Assembly (NCBI RefSeq): GCF_004193775.1
Contig: NC_041019.1
Location: 13,440,204 to 13,504,203, forward strand
Direction: 5' to 3'
Source of the DNA: Glycine soja
Lineage: Eukaryota > Streptophyta > Magnoliopsida > Fabales > Fabaceae
Length of the DNA: 64,000 nucleotides
Part shown: positions 23,973-33,398 of the stretch, piece after piece
Layout: each line of letters begins with the position of its first letter
Position numbering within the stretch: the stretch's first letter is position 1
Program-made: the position numbers and the translations under genes
The notes under the pieces: model-generated
The model's input: the letters and a program-made list of their open reading frames with translations, nothing else
What the model was told of the DNA's origin: nothing
Databases searched by the model: none

Positions 23973-24256
23973 GAGATATAAGACAACACAATAGATCAGG
24001 AAGAACCCTAACCAAACAAGAAAGCAATGGTTGTGGAGTTAGGGCAACAGACGGTGGACGTATCCACTCTCGTCACACTCGTCGCTCACGATAACTCATT
24101 TGATTCATTAGCGGCGCTAACCAATCCGAGGACTTATCGTGAGCGGTGAGTGTGACGAGACTGTATACCTCCACCGTCTATTTCCCTAACTCGGTAGCCA
24201 TTGCTTGCTTGTTTTGTTAGGGTTATTCCTGATCTATTGTGTGGCCTTATATCTCA
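23973..24256. repeat. Large near-palindrome: 122-bp inverted arms, 39-bp loop
   Basis: The left arm (23973-24094) and right arm (24134-24256) are inverted copies with roughly 85-90 percent match by eye. Landmarks in order are GATATAAG, CACAATAGATCAGGAA, ACCCTAAC, AAGCAATGG, GAGTTAGGG, AGACGGTGGA, TCGTCACACTC and CGCTCACGATAA. Each arm contains an ATG in the same relative place. The left ATG (24027) opens 39 codons that cross the loop. A transcript would fold into one long hairpin. It could be a foldback element, a MIR-like or siRNA hairpin locus, or an inverted duplication of a gene's first exon. Confidence 0.85.
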
Positions 24257-24740
24257 CTGTATTTAAATTGTATGTCATTAATGTGGTTTTTTGAAGATTA
24301 AACTTTTGTTCATAATGAGTGAACCTTAGATTCCCATTTATGATTGAATACAATGATTCTTGTAGAAAGTTTGTATTCAATCTTGAATTGTCTGTTTGGA
24401 CAGTTTGGGGAGACTCACATTTTAATGGTAGATTCATGTCTTAAGGTTAATATTATTTTGTTTAATTTGATGAAATTATGGTACAAAGCATTTCTAGTTG
24501 TTCTCTGAGTGCATACTTGATTATCGGCAAATTAATGTCACCGATTTCATGCGTGTACTTAGAGACCAATGCGAAATGCTGCCAAAATTTCTTCAAATTT
24601 AACAAAATAACATTAACCTTGACACATTAATGTACCATAAAAATGTGTCTTCCTAAATGGGATAGAGCCACACCTTAATTGAAAAAGTGAGATATCATGC
24701 ATTCAAAGAGTTTCGGAGTTTGAAGGAGGTATTTTTTTAG
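24257..24740. other. Sequence upstream of the CACTA transposase
   Basis: No coding signal. A CACTA terminal repeat would be expected farther upstream; I did not find one. TATTTTTTTAG just before 24741 resembles a 3' splice site. Confidence 0.4.
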
Positions 24741-26523
24741 ATGGATCGAAGTTGGATGAATGAAAGCCATTTGAGCCCTGTGTATGAGGAAGGTGTGGAA
24801 CAATTCCTACTATTTGCTTTAGAAAGAAGTCGATCGGATGAGGACGGAAAATATTATTGTCCTTGCATCAATTGTTTGAATGGAAGATGGCAAATACTGG
24901 ACGACATACGGGACCATCTGTTGTGTGATGGGATTAAGTAGAATTACACCACGTGGATATGGCATGGTGAATTGACATACATGTAAAGTGGGTCCCAATC
25001 TAAACCGTTTGATGTAGAAATGGGAGATCGCTTGGAGGATATGATTTGAGACCTTGGACAAGACTCTTTTCAGCAAGCACATACCCCTATGTATGATACA
25101 TTGCAAAGTGATTCAAAGAAGCTTTTGTATCTGGGGTGCAAGAATTCCTTGATGCTATTGTCAGCGGTGTTAAGTCTGGTTAATGTGAAAGCCAGATATG
25201 GGTGGAGTGACAAAAGCTTTAGTTCACTACTTCAAGTAGTGCATGATATGCTTCTAGAGGAAAACATGTTGCCTAAAAGTTACTATCAGGCGAAGAAGAT
25301 ACTGTGTCCGATGGGCATGGAGTATCAGGAGATTCATGCTTTCCCGAATGATTGCATATTGTACAGACGTGAATTCGAAGAATTGTCCAAATGCCCTAGG
25401 TGTGGGGTATCACGGTACAAAGTCAAGGATGATGAGGAGTGTAGTAGTGATGAAAACTCAAACAAGGGCCCCCCAACGAAGGTGTTGTGGTATCTGTCGA
25501 TCGTTCCAAGGTTTAAACGTCTTTTTGCTAATGGAGAAGACACTAAAGACCTTACATGGCATGCAAATGGGAGAAACTGCGATGGAATGGTTCGTCATCT
25601 AGCGGATTGCTCACAATGGAAGAAGATAGATCGTTTGTTTCCAGATTTTGGCAAATAGGCAAGAAATCTTAGGCTTGGACTAGCCAGTGATGGAATGAAT
25701 CCTTATGGCAATTTAAGCACTCAATATAGTTCATGGCCAGTTCTACTAGTAATTTACAATTTTCCTCCTTGGTTGTGCATGAAGCGAAAATACATGATGT
25801 TGTCTATGATGATATCGGGCCCAAGACAGCCAGGAAATGACATTGATGTTTATCTAAGTCCGTTAACTGAAGACCTGACAAAGTTGTGGGACGAGGGGGT
25901 TTTAGTGTTTGATGGGTTTCAAAATGAGACTTTTCAAATGCGTGCAATGCTTTTTTGTACCATTAATGACTTTCCAGCATATGGGAATTTGAGCAGTTAC
26001 GATGTTAAGGGTCATCATGCATGCCCCATCTGTGAAGAAGACACAAGCTACATACAACTTAAACATGGTAGAAAAATAGTCTACACTAGGCATTATCATT
26101 TTCTAAAATCTCATCACCCTTATAGGAGATTGAAAAAGGCACTTAATGGAATTCAAGAGCACGAAACTGCACCGATACCGTTGACTGGTGAGCAGGTCTT
26201 CTAGCGGGTTCAACACATGAATACTATATTTGGAAAGACCCAAAAGAAGAAAAAAAGTAAGACTTGAATATGGAAGAGGAGGTCGATTTTCTTTGATCTT
26301 CCGTACAGGTCTAATCTAGATATTAGACATTGTATAGATGTTATGCATGTGGAGAAAAATGTATGTGATAGTGTGTTTGGGAGGCTCCTTAACATTCAAG
26401 GCAAGACGAAGGATGGTTTGAATACCCGTCAAGATCTAGCTGAGATGGGTATACGATCGCTGTTGCATCCAAGGTCTGATGGTAAAAAAATATACTTGCC
26501 TCCAGCTTGTCATATTGTTAAGG
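24741..26523 (+). pseudogene. CACTA (En/Spm) transposase, TNP2-like, truncated, with stops
   Basis: One reading frame runs through the whole stretch, interrupted by about six stop codons (first at 24939) but without frameshift. The N-terminal transposase-associated domain (MDRSWMNE, EGVEQFLLFA, YYCPCINC, LLCDGI) is followed by the Transposase_21 domain: SLLQVVHDMLLEENMLPKSYY, KCPRCGVSRYK, WHANGR, FPDFGK, LASDGMNPYGN, GHHACPICEEDT and DVMHVEKNVCDSVFGRLLN. The frame ends abruptly after LPPACH at about 26523, where gypsy gag sequence of the opposite strand begins. The C-terminal half and 3' end of the element are missing. Confidence 0.9.
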
Positions 26524-26721
26524 AGCACACTTGTACTTGAGTAGTCTTCAAGGTTTACTCATCTAGGTTGCTCATCAGCCATTGTGTTGGCTTCAAGCAA
26601 TGCTGTATCTGATTCCCTTGTCTCTGGAAAACTAGAAGATGACTCTGAAGACTGAGGTTCTTCAAGAATTGCCGCTGCTTCTATATCCTGTAAAACTTTT
26701 CTACGCCTTTCTGCAAAAATT
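26523..26721 (-). pseudogene. Start of an Athila-like gag, truncated
   Basis: The minus strand matches 45118-45300 closely, the region around the ATG of the gag at 45192. It is joined on the left to the CACTA pseudogene and on the right, after loss of about 250 bp of leader and primer binding site, to a partial LTR. Confidence 0.8.
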
Positions 26722-27599
26722 TTCTAAGGATCAAACCATTTCCCAATGTTGAATGACCCTAACTGAGCATGCATCTACGTGATCAAGGCAAAAGCATACT
26801 AAAAATGAAGTACTGAAAGCACAAAGAATACATTCAACATCATTAGATAGATATAAGAGTATTTATATCAAGTACCCCGTAGGAAGAACCAACTGAGGAT
26901 TTAGCTCTCCATAGCAGGGAGGCTTCTTTTACAACAAAGAAAAGAGAAAGTGAAAGATTAAAGAATTACAGGTAGTGGAGATGTTTCCTCCACCTCTAGA
27001 AACCTCAAAATCACTCAAAATCTCGTCCAATGCTGTACAAGATAGCTTCCTCTTTAAGCTCGGTTCTCTCTAGTCTCTTCCACAGCCAGAACTCTCCAAA
27101 AAACTCAACAACTCCCCTCCATTTTGAGATTCAACTTTAAATAGGCAAGTCCATTGAGAGTCACGCGCTTAGCGAAAGATAGGCTCACTTAGCACATGTA
27201 AGTGACTTCTGGCTTAGCGCCAGGCATGCTCGCTCAACCTAGAGGTTCAAGCGGTGCATGTACCTAACTAATTCTCGCTGAGCGCATCATGACAACTCAT
27301 CTGCTTCCAGGATCTTCTACTCGCTTAGCCATGAACTGCTGCGCTTAGCGGATGGTTCGCGAAGCCATAGAATTGGCTTAGCGAGCGGCTTAAAATTAGT
27401 ACTTCCACAAACTTGCTTATTTTACCTGAAATTGAAATGGAAAAGTTATTAAATACACAAAAGTGGGATACTAAGTACTTATTACCTATATTTAACAAAA
27501 AGTACTCCCAATACTACAAAAAGAACAGTAAATGGAAGGAGTCGAATACAATTTACACAACTTTTTTACACAAAAGTTAGTCGTATTAACCGACTAACA
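26722..27599 (-). repeat. Partial 5' LTR of an Athila-like gypsy element, ending inside an RT gene
   Basis: From 26722 to about 27330 it matches 53887-54489 almost base for base. It continues to the LTR terminus CGACTAACA at 27599, comparable to ACGACTAACA at 46947. The next bases (AACCC) are RT coding sequence of another copy. The first 480 or so bases of the LTR (present at 53405-53886) are deleted. Several CGCTTAGCG motifs lie at 27170-27390. Confidence 0.8.
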
Positions 27600-28530
27600 A
27601 ACCCAACGTGTCCTAAAAAGCTTCTCACTCCCTTGACATTTATTGGAGGAGGGAGTTTCTCAATGACATCAATCTTTTCCTTGTCCACCTCAATCCCCCT
27701 CACTAAAATTTTATGCCCCAACATTATGCCTTCTTGGACCATAAAGTGGCATTTCTCCCAATTAAGTTCCAAATTAAACTCTTCACGTCTTTGCAATACT
27801 CTTTCCAAATTCGATAGACAACAATCAAAAGATGAGCCAAAGACAGAGAAATCATCCATGAAAACTTCAATACATTTCTCCACCATATAAAAAAAATTGC
27901 CATCATGCACCTTTGAAACGTAGCCGGAGCATTACAAAGACCAAAAGGCATACGCCTATAAGCGAACACGCCAAACGGGCAAGTGAAAGCTGTCTTCTCC
28001 TGATCTTTGGGATCCACTGCAATCTGATTATAGCCAGAGTACCCATCCAGAAAATAGTAGAATGATTGTCCTGCAAGTCTTTCAAGCATCTGGTCCATGA
28101 AGGGAAGTGGATAATGGTCTTTACGAGTAACATCATTCAATTTCCTGTAATTTATGCACATCCTCCATCCGATGACAGTTCTTGTGGAAATTAGTTCATC
28201 TTTCTCATTTTTAATCACTATCATATCCCCCTTCTTGGGAACAACCTGCACAGGGCTAACCCACGCACTATCTGAGATGGGATAAATGAGTCTTGCTTCC
28301 AACAATTTAAGTACTTCCTTGCGCACCTTTTCTTTCATAGCTGGGTTCAGTCATCTTTGGGGTTGCCTCACTGGCTTGTAATCAGCTTCCATATTAATTT
28401 TGTGCATGCAGTAAAATGGATTGATCCCTTTCAAATCAGAGATGTGCCATCCAATCGCTGCTTTGTGCTTCTTCAAAATCTGCACCAGCTGATTCTCTTC
28501 TGCCTTCTTCAAGGAGATGCTAATTATGAC
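27600..28530 (-). pseudogene. Athila-like reverse transcriptase, N-terminal part
   Basis: The minus strand reads KPVIISISLKKAEENQLVQ, CMHKINMEADYKPVRQPQR, ARLIYPISDSAWVSPVQVVPKK, WRMCINYRKLNDVTRKDHYP, FAYRRMPFGLCNAPATFQRCM and CIEVFMDDFSVFGSSFD (FMDD catalytic motif). It stops at SFLGHVGF, where an LTR begins. Frameshifts occur near 27900 and 28345. The C-terminal part that should follow is found instead at 51559-53403. The N-terminal linker is separated by a solo LTR and continues at 30178. Confidence 0.9.
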
Positions 28531-29194
28531 TGGTTTGTAGAAGCAAGCTCCATGATGATGAATCAAGTTGATTCAAGTAGTTTTGATAATGACAAAGTTG
28601 ATGACAAAAAGCCCAAAGAATGATTTGAAGATTAAGTCAACAAGAAGAAATCAAGAAGATTCAAGAATCAAGTGAAGTTTGATTTCAAGATTCAAGAAAA
28701 GATGAATTCAAGATTCAAGAGAAGAAATCAAAAAAACTTCAAAAGGGAAGTATTGAAAAGTTTTTTCAAAAAGCAAACATAGCATAGTTTTGTTTTTTCA
28801 AAAGAGTTTTCTCAAAATTTTCTAAGTTACCAGAGTTTTTACTCTCTAGTAATCGATTACCAGTTTCCTGTAATCGATTACCAGTGGAAAAGTTTAATTT
28901 CAAAAGCTTTCAACTGAATTTGCAACGTTCCAATTGATTTCAAAATGGTGTAATCGATTACAAGATATTGGTAATCGATTACCAGTGTATCTGAACGTTG
29001 AAATTCAGAATCAATTGTGAAAAGTCATATCCTTTCATAAAAAGCTTTGTGTAATTGATTACATGGTTTTGGTAATCGATTACCAATGACAAGTTTTGAA
29101 TAAAAATCAAAAGATATAACTCATGCAATGGTTTTCAGGTTTTTTTACAGGTTATAACTCTTCTAATGGTTTTCTTGACCAGACATGAAGAGTC

Positions 29195-29202
29195 TATAAA
29201 AG
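29195..29202 (+). promoter_or_regulatory. Probable TATA box of the solo LTR
   Basis: TATAAAAG, downstream of the six palindrome sites (28850-29090) and about 210 bp upstream of the hairpin array. Transcription from here would start near 29225-29235 and would place the hairpins in the RNA leader. The 5' LTR of the element at 30238 has TATAAATA at 30584-30591 in the same relative place. Confidence 0.55.
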
Positions 29203-29412
29203 CAAGACTTTGACTTGCATTTTAACAACAACTTTTACACAACTTTTTCATATATTCTTTTACAACCTTTGAATCTCTTTGAACATCTTCTTGAACTTCT
29301 TCTTCTTTTTCCGTTGCCAAAAGCTTTCTGAGTTTTCTGGTTTCCAAACTTTGTTCTTTCACAGAAAACAAAAGTGTGCTATTCATCTTTTTCATTCCCT
29401 TCTCCCTTTGCC

Positions 29413-29867
29413 AAAAAGAATTCGCCAAGGACTAACCGCCTGAATTCTTTTTGTGTCTTTCTTCTCCCTTTTCCAAAAGAAAAAAGGACTAACCACCTGA
29501 ATTCTTTTGTGTCTCCCTTCTCCCTTGTCAAAGAATACAGAACGACATAGTCTGAGAATTCTTTTGATTCTTCCTTTTCCCTTAAACAAAATATTTCAAA
29601 GGACTAACCGCCTGAGATATCTTTTGTTTCCCCTTCACAAAGTTTCAAAGGACTAACCGCCTGAGAACTTTGTCTTAACACATTGGAGGGTACATCCTTT
29701 GTGGTACAAGTAGAGGGTACATCTACTTGGGTTGTTGTAACTGAGAACAAGAGATGGTACATCTCTTGTGGATCAGTTCAAGTAGAGGGTACATCCACTT
29801 GGTTGTTCAAAGAGAACAAGGGAGGGTACATCCCTTGTGGATCTTTTCTTGTAAAGGATTTTACAAG
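29413..29867 (+). repeat. Array of about eleven short hairpins with two constant loop types
   Basis: Class 1 (five units, 29413-29673): a loop containing GGACTAACCGCCTGA is closed by arms that differ between units, e.g. AAAAAGAATTC/GAATTCTTTTT at 29413-29452 and ACAAAGTTTC/GAACTTTGT at 29639-29672. Class 2 (five units, 29681-29838): loop GGGTACA with stems such as CAAGTAGA/TCTACTTG at 29707-29729, ACAAGAGA/TCTCTTGT at 29747-29769 (loop TGGTACA here) and ACAAGGGA/TCCCTTGT at 29816-29838. The last unit is CTTGTAAA/TTTACAAG with a 4-base loop at 29848-29867. Equivalent arrays lie near 30800-31200, 35830-36230, 42000-42200, 54800-55260, 59900-60193 and 61110-61570. Confidence 0.85.
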
Positions 29868-30177
29868 GTTGAAAAGAAATCTCAAGGACCGCAGGTCGCT
29901 TAGGGACTGGATGTAGGCACGGGTTGTTGCTGAACCAGTATAAAAATCTTGTGTTTGTCTTCTTCTTCCCTACACTTTTTAATTTCCGTTGTGCACTTTA
30001 ATTATCGCTTTTACTTTTGGTTAAGTTTCTATTTCTGTTCTTTACTTTCTTAACATTATAGTAAAAGCCTAATTGAATCTAGTAACATTAAGAAGGATAG
30101 ATTTTTAATTAGTAAAGGTTCATTAATAATAAATTCAACCCCCCTTCTTAATTATTTCGAGGCCACTTGATCCAACA

Positions 30178-30237
30178 TGGTTTGGCTTCATTGTCATCCA
30201 AAAATACATACTTCAAGTGTGCAGGTAGAGTCTTCAA
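30178..30237 (-). pseudogene. Piece of the Athila-like protease-RT linker
   Basis: The minus strand reads KTLPAHLKYVFLDDNEAKP, the conserved block before RT. It is left between the solo LTR (to 30177) and the element starting at 30238, and joins coding sequence on both far sides once those insertions are ignored. Confidence 0.88.
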
Positions 30238-31508
30238 TGTGGAAGCAATGTCTTCCAAGAGTTATAACTTATGTTTAAACAGTTTTAAAGTATTTTAAAC
30301 TTGTGTAATCGATTACACAATACTTGTAATTGATTACTAGAGCTTCTAAACATTTTAATTTTCAAAATTCAAAATGAAGAGTCACATCTGTTGATGTGTA
30401 ATCGATTACACCTTAATGGTAATCGATTACTAGTGACTGATTTCAAAAAATACATTTCCAAAAGTCATAATTCTTCAAGTGACTTGTTTCTAAAGATTTT
30501 TTCAAAAGTCACAACTTTTTTAAGCAACTATTTTTAAAGAAATTGCCAAGAGTCACAAGCTTTGACCTGAGTCATCAAGAGATTATAAATATGTGACCAT
30601 GGCATGAGTTTCAATATTAATTATCAGCATAATCAATCATCTATCTTTCAATCAATCTTTCAATATCTTTCTACTAAATTTTCTGATTCATTTCTCTTCA
30701 TCTTTCTAAAAGTTTTTGATAAACACATTCTCTCCCAAGAAAAGTTCTTTGTTCAAAAACTTGTGCTATTCATCTTTTTCATTCTCTTCTCTCTTTTCCA
30801 AAAGAACGAAGGACTAATCGCCTAAATTCTTTTGTGTCCCACTTCTCCCTTACAAAAGATTCAAAGGACAAACCGCCTAAGAATTCTTCTAATTCTTCCC
30901 TTCCCCTTAAGCAAAAGATTTCAAAGCACTAACCGCCTAAGATATCTTTTGTTTCCCCTTACAAAGATTCAAAGGACTAACCACCTGAGAATTCTTTGTC
31001 CCAACACATTGAAGGGTACATCCTTTGTGGTACAAGTAGAGGGTACATCTACTTGGGGTTGTTATACTGAGAACAAGAGAGGGTACATCTCTTGTGGATC
31101 AGTTCAAGTGGAGGGTACATCCACTTGGTTTTTCAATGAGAACAAGGGAGGGTACATCCCTTATTTATCTTTGGCTTGTTAAGGATTTTACAAGGTTGAA
31201 AGAAATCTCAAGAATCGCAGGTTGCTTGGGGAATGGATGTAGGCACAGTTTGTGGTCGAAGCAGTATAAATCTTGTGTTTGTCTTCTTCTTCCCTACACT
31301 CTTTACTTTTCCGCTGTGTACTTTTATTTTCGCTTTACTTTTGTCTAAGTTATTGTTTTTGTTCTTTACTTTCTCATAACTTAGTAGTAATGCCTAATTG
31401 AATCTAGTAACATTAAGAAGGATAAATTTTGAATTAGTCAAGACACGTTCATAATTAATTCAACCCCCCCCCCCCTTCTTAATTATTCCGAGGCCACTTG
31501 ATCCAACA
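30238..31508 (+). repeat. 5' LTR, with a roughly 320-bp internal deletion
   Basis: 1,271 bp against 1,594 bp for the 3' LTR. The first 20 or so bases match 34937 onward, then the sequence jumps to the equivalent of about 35257 (GAGTTATAACTTATG). The rest is closely similar. The terminal GATCCAACA is followed after two bases by the primer binding site. A C-run of about 12 lies at 31466-31476. Confidence 0.9.
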
Positions 31509-31510
31509 AG

Positions 31511-31522
31511 TGGTATCAGAGC
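31511..31522 (+). other. Primer binding site, tRNA-iMet type
   Basis: TGGTATCAGAGC, complementary to the 3' end of plant initiator tRNA-Met, two bases after the LTR. The same string occurs at 61859-61870 (plus) and, inverted, at 59598-59609. Confidence 0.92.
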
Positions 31523-31558
31523 AGGTATCTTGTAGAAAGTTTCATAACTTCAAGATTC

Positions 31559-32680
31559 GTGGCCTCCTTAAATTCTCTGTTTCCAGAAGGAAACTCCATC
31601 CATAGGCCATCCATCTTTAATGGTGAGGGTTACCACTATTGGAAAACCCGAATGCAAATCTTTATTGAAGCCATAGATTTAAACATTTGGGAAGCAATAG
31701 AAATAAGACCTTACATACTCACCGTAGTAGATGTAAGCACTAGCACCACAACACAAAAACCTAGAGATAAGTGGACTGATGAGGATAGAAGAAGAATCCA
31801 ATATAATCTTAAAGCCAAAAACATTATCACTTCTGCCCTAAGAATAGATGCATATTTTAGAGTGTCAAACTGTTCAAATGCAAAGGAGATGTGGGATACT
31901 CTCCAACTTACACATGAAGGCACCAATGATGTAAGAAGATCTAGAGTCAATACCCTTATACACGAATATGAATTATTTAGGATGAACCCTAATGAGAACA
32001 TCCAAAGTATGCAGAAAAGATTCACACACATAGTCAACCATCTTGCCTCCTTAGGAAAGATCTTCCCTAATGAAGATTTAATTAATAAAGTTTTAAGATG
32101 TTTAATTAGGGAATGGCAACCCAAGGTAACTGCTATTTATGAAAGCAAAGATCTTTCCTCTATGTCTCTTGCCACCTTGTTTGGCAAATTGCAGGAACAT
32201 GAAATGGAACTTCAACGTCTCAATCAAAATGAAGAGACCGAAAAAAGGAAAAGAAGCATATCACTCAAATCCTCCTCCTCAATACAAGATGAAGAAGAAG
32301 AAGAAGAAGAAGAAGAAGAAGAAGAAGAAGAAGAATCTGATGATGAAGAAGACTTCTCACTCTTTGTGAAGAAGTTTTATAAATTCGTCAAACATAGAAG
32401 AATGGAGAGAAGCCATAACTTCAACAATGGGAAGAGATCCCAAGAAGTTTCTCCTACACTTAAATGCTATAAGTGTAATCAACTCGGTCACATAAAGGCA
32501 AACTGTCACTTAAATGAGTCATGGCCCGAGAAGAATGAGAAGAAAAGCTATAAAGAAAGAAGATCCAAGAAGGCGTATATTGCTTGGGATGACAATGACT
32601 CATCCGATGGTTCAGAGAAGGAGATCAACCTTCTATCCATAGACTATGAAAGTGATGAGAACATCTCTCAAGAAGATTAA
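31559..32680 (+). CDS. Gag of the non-autonomous copia-type element
   Basis: 373 codons without a stop. The N-terminal block (PSIFNGEGYHYWKTRMQIFIEA) and middle (NCSNAKEMWDTLQLTHEGTNDVRRSRVN, NHLASLGKIFPNEDLINKVLRCL) are the copia gag (UBN2) domain. A CCHC knuckle (CYKCNQLGHIKANC) lies at about residues 300-315. The family start is ATGGCCTC, but here it reads GTGGCCTC, so the initiator is mutated and translation may fail. Near residue 245 a GAA repeat expands a Glu run to about 16, far longer than in the related copy at 58467-59561. It packages element RNA in intact relatives. Confidence 0.85.
   Translation: MASLNSLFPEGNSIHRPSIFNGEGYHYWKTRMQIFIEAIDLNIWEAIEIRPYILTVVDVSTSTTTQKPRDKWTDEDRRRIQYNLKAKNIITSALRIDAYFRVSNCSNAKEMWDTLQLTHEGTNDVRRSRVNTLIHEYELFRMNPNENIQSMQKRFTHIVNHLASLGKIFPNEDLINKVLRCLIREWQPKVTAIYESKDLSSMSLATLFGKLQEHEMELQRLNQNEETEKRKRSISLKSSSSIQDEEEEEEEEEEEEEEESDDEEDFSLFVKKFYKFVKHRRMERSHNFNNGKRSQEVSPTLKCYKCNQLGHIKANCHLNESWPEKNEKKSYKERRSKKAYIAWDDNDSSDGSEKEINLLSIDYESDENISQED
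32288..32334 (+). repeat. (GAA)n trinucleotide repeat inside gag
   Basis: About 15 uninterrupted GAA units encoding Glu. The related gag on the other strand has only NEEEESEDEED here, so the repeat expanded in this copy. Confidence 0.9.
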
Positions 32681-33398
32681 GCAAAAAGCAAAAGTTTGAC
32701 TTCTATCTTCAAAGATCTAGTCACTTGAATCATGAAAAAGGTAACATCAAAACCATTCTCTTTTAAATTTAGTTGATTGAATTTTTTCTTTCAATTAACT
32801 TGTTTATATGATGACTAACAAAATCTTATTTGTTTGTTTTGATTGATTGCTATGTGCTTATATGATTGATTGAGTTATTTTCTTTCTTGAAGCATGAAGT
32901 TTAATATTAAAACAAAAAGTTGATAGTACATATGATTCTTGCATGATTTTTGTATGATATGTGATCATTCATAAAGTTTTTTTTTAAATCTATTATGTTA
33001 TATATATTTATTTTCATATAAGAGTTTTTTTTATATAAGATACTTTGACTCCTTTTCAAATCCTTTCACTCTAAGAATTCTTTCAACACTTAGTTTTCCT
33101 AAAAAGCACTCTCGTAATCGATTACTACAATACTGTAATCGATTACAGCAAGTCAGGAAAAGTGTAATCGATTACCAAATTTTGTAATCTATTACAACGC
33201 GTCCCTGCTCCTATAAATTCAAATTTCGAAATCAGAAATCAGAAACCTCCATTGCTCTCGCGAAACCTTCATTCCCAATTCTTCATTTTGCCATAACTCA
33301 CTCATTTCTTTTTCAAATCACTCCCCACAAAGCCCAAAATTCAAATTTTTTCATTATCTTTCATTTCAACCAATTGAAATTTAGAAAAAGTCTTTCAA
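32681..33398 (+). other. Spacer between gag and the second ORF
   Basis: AT-rich and noncoding. It occupies the place of pol in autonomous copia elements. Four GTAATCGATTAC-type sites cluster at 33113-33200, shortly before the second ORF, as they do before the hairpin arrays in the LTRs; the related element has the same cluster at 57885-57965. Confidence 0.6.

Larger units (their letters stand above)
28536..30177 (+). mobile_element. Solo LTR of the copia-type (Sirevirus-like) family, TSD TGGTT
   Basis: A 1,642-bp LTR running from TGTAGAAGC to GATCCAACA, flanked by TGGTT at 28531-28535 and 30178-30182. Ignoring it and one TGGTT copy, the RT frame of the gypsy host is continuous, so the insertion was precise. 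No internal element sequence remains, hence a solo LTR formed by LTR-LTR recombination. It contains paired GTAATCGATTAC palindromes, a TATA box and a hairpin array. Confidence 0.92.

Noticed and set aside
24027..24146. 39-codon ORF across the palindrome loop as a gene
   Set aside because: It spans both the arm and the loop and ends within the other arm. It is better explained as part of an inverted duplication than as a protein gene.
28850..29870. Repeated palindromes and hairpins as a CRISPR array
   Set aside because: Repeats are far apart and of unequal length, the stems vary and the loops are constant, the DNA is plant nuclear, and no cas-like gene is present.
29683..29916. 77-codon frame in the LTR hairpin array (repeated VEGTSTW)
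   Set aside because: The repeats come from the GGGTACA hairpins read as codons. The matching frames in other LTR copies differ in length and break at indels, so coding is not supported.
31711..32124. Minus-strand 137-codon ORF, also seen mirrored at 58996-59409
   Set aside because: Antisense shadow of the gag gene in both copies; conserved only because gag is.
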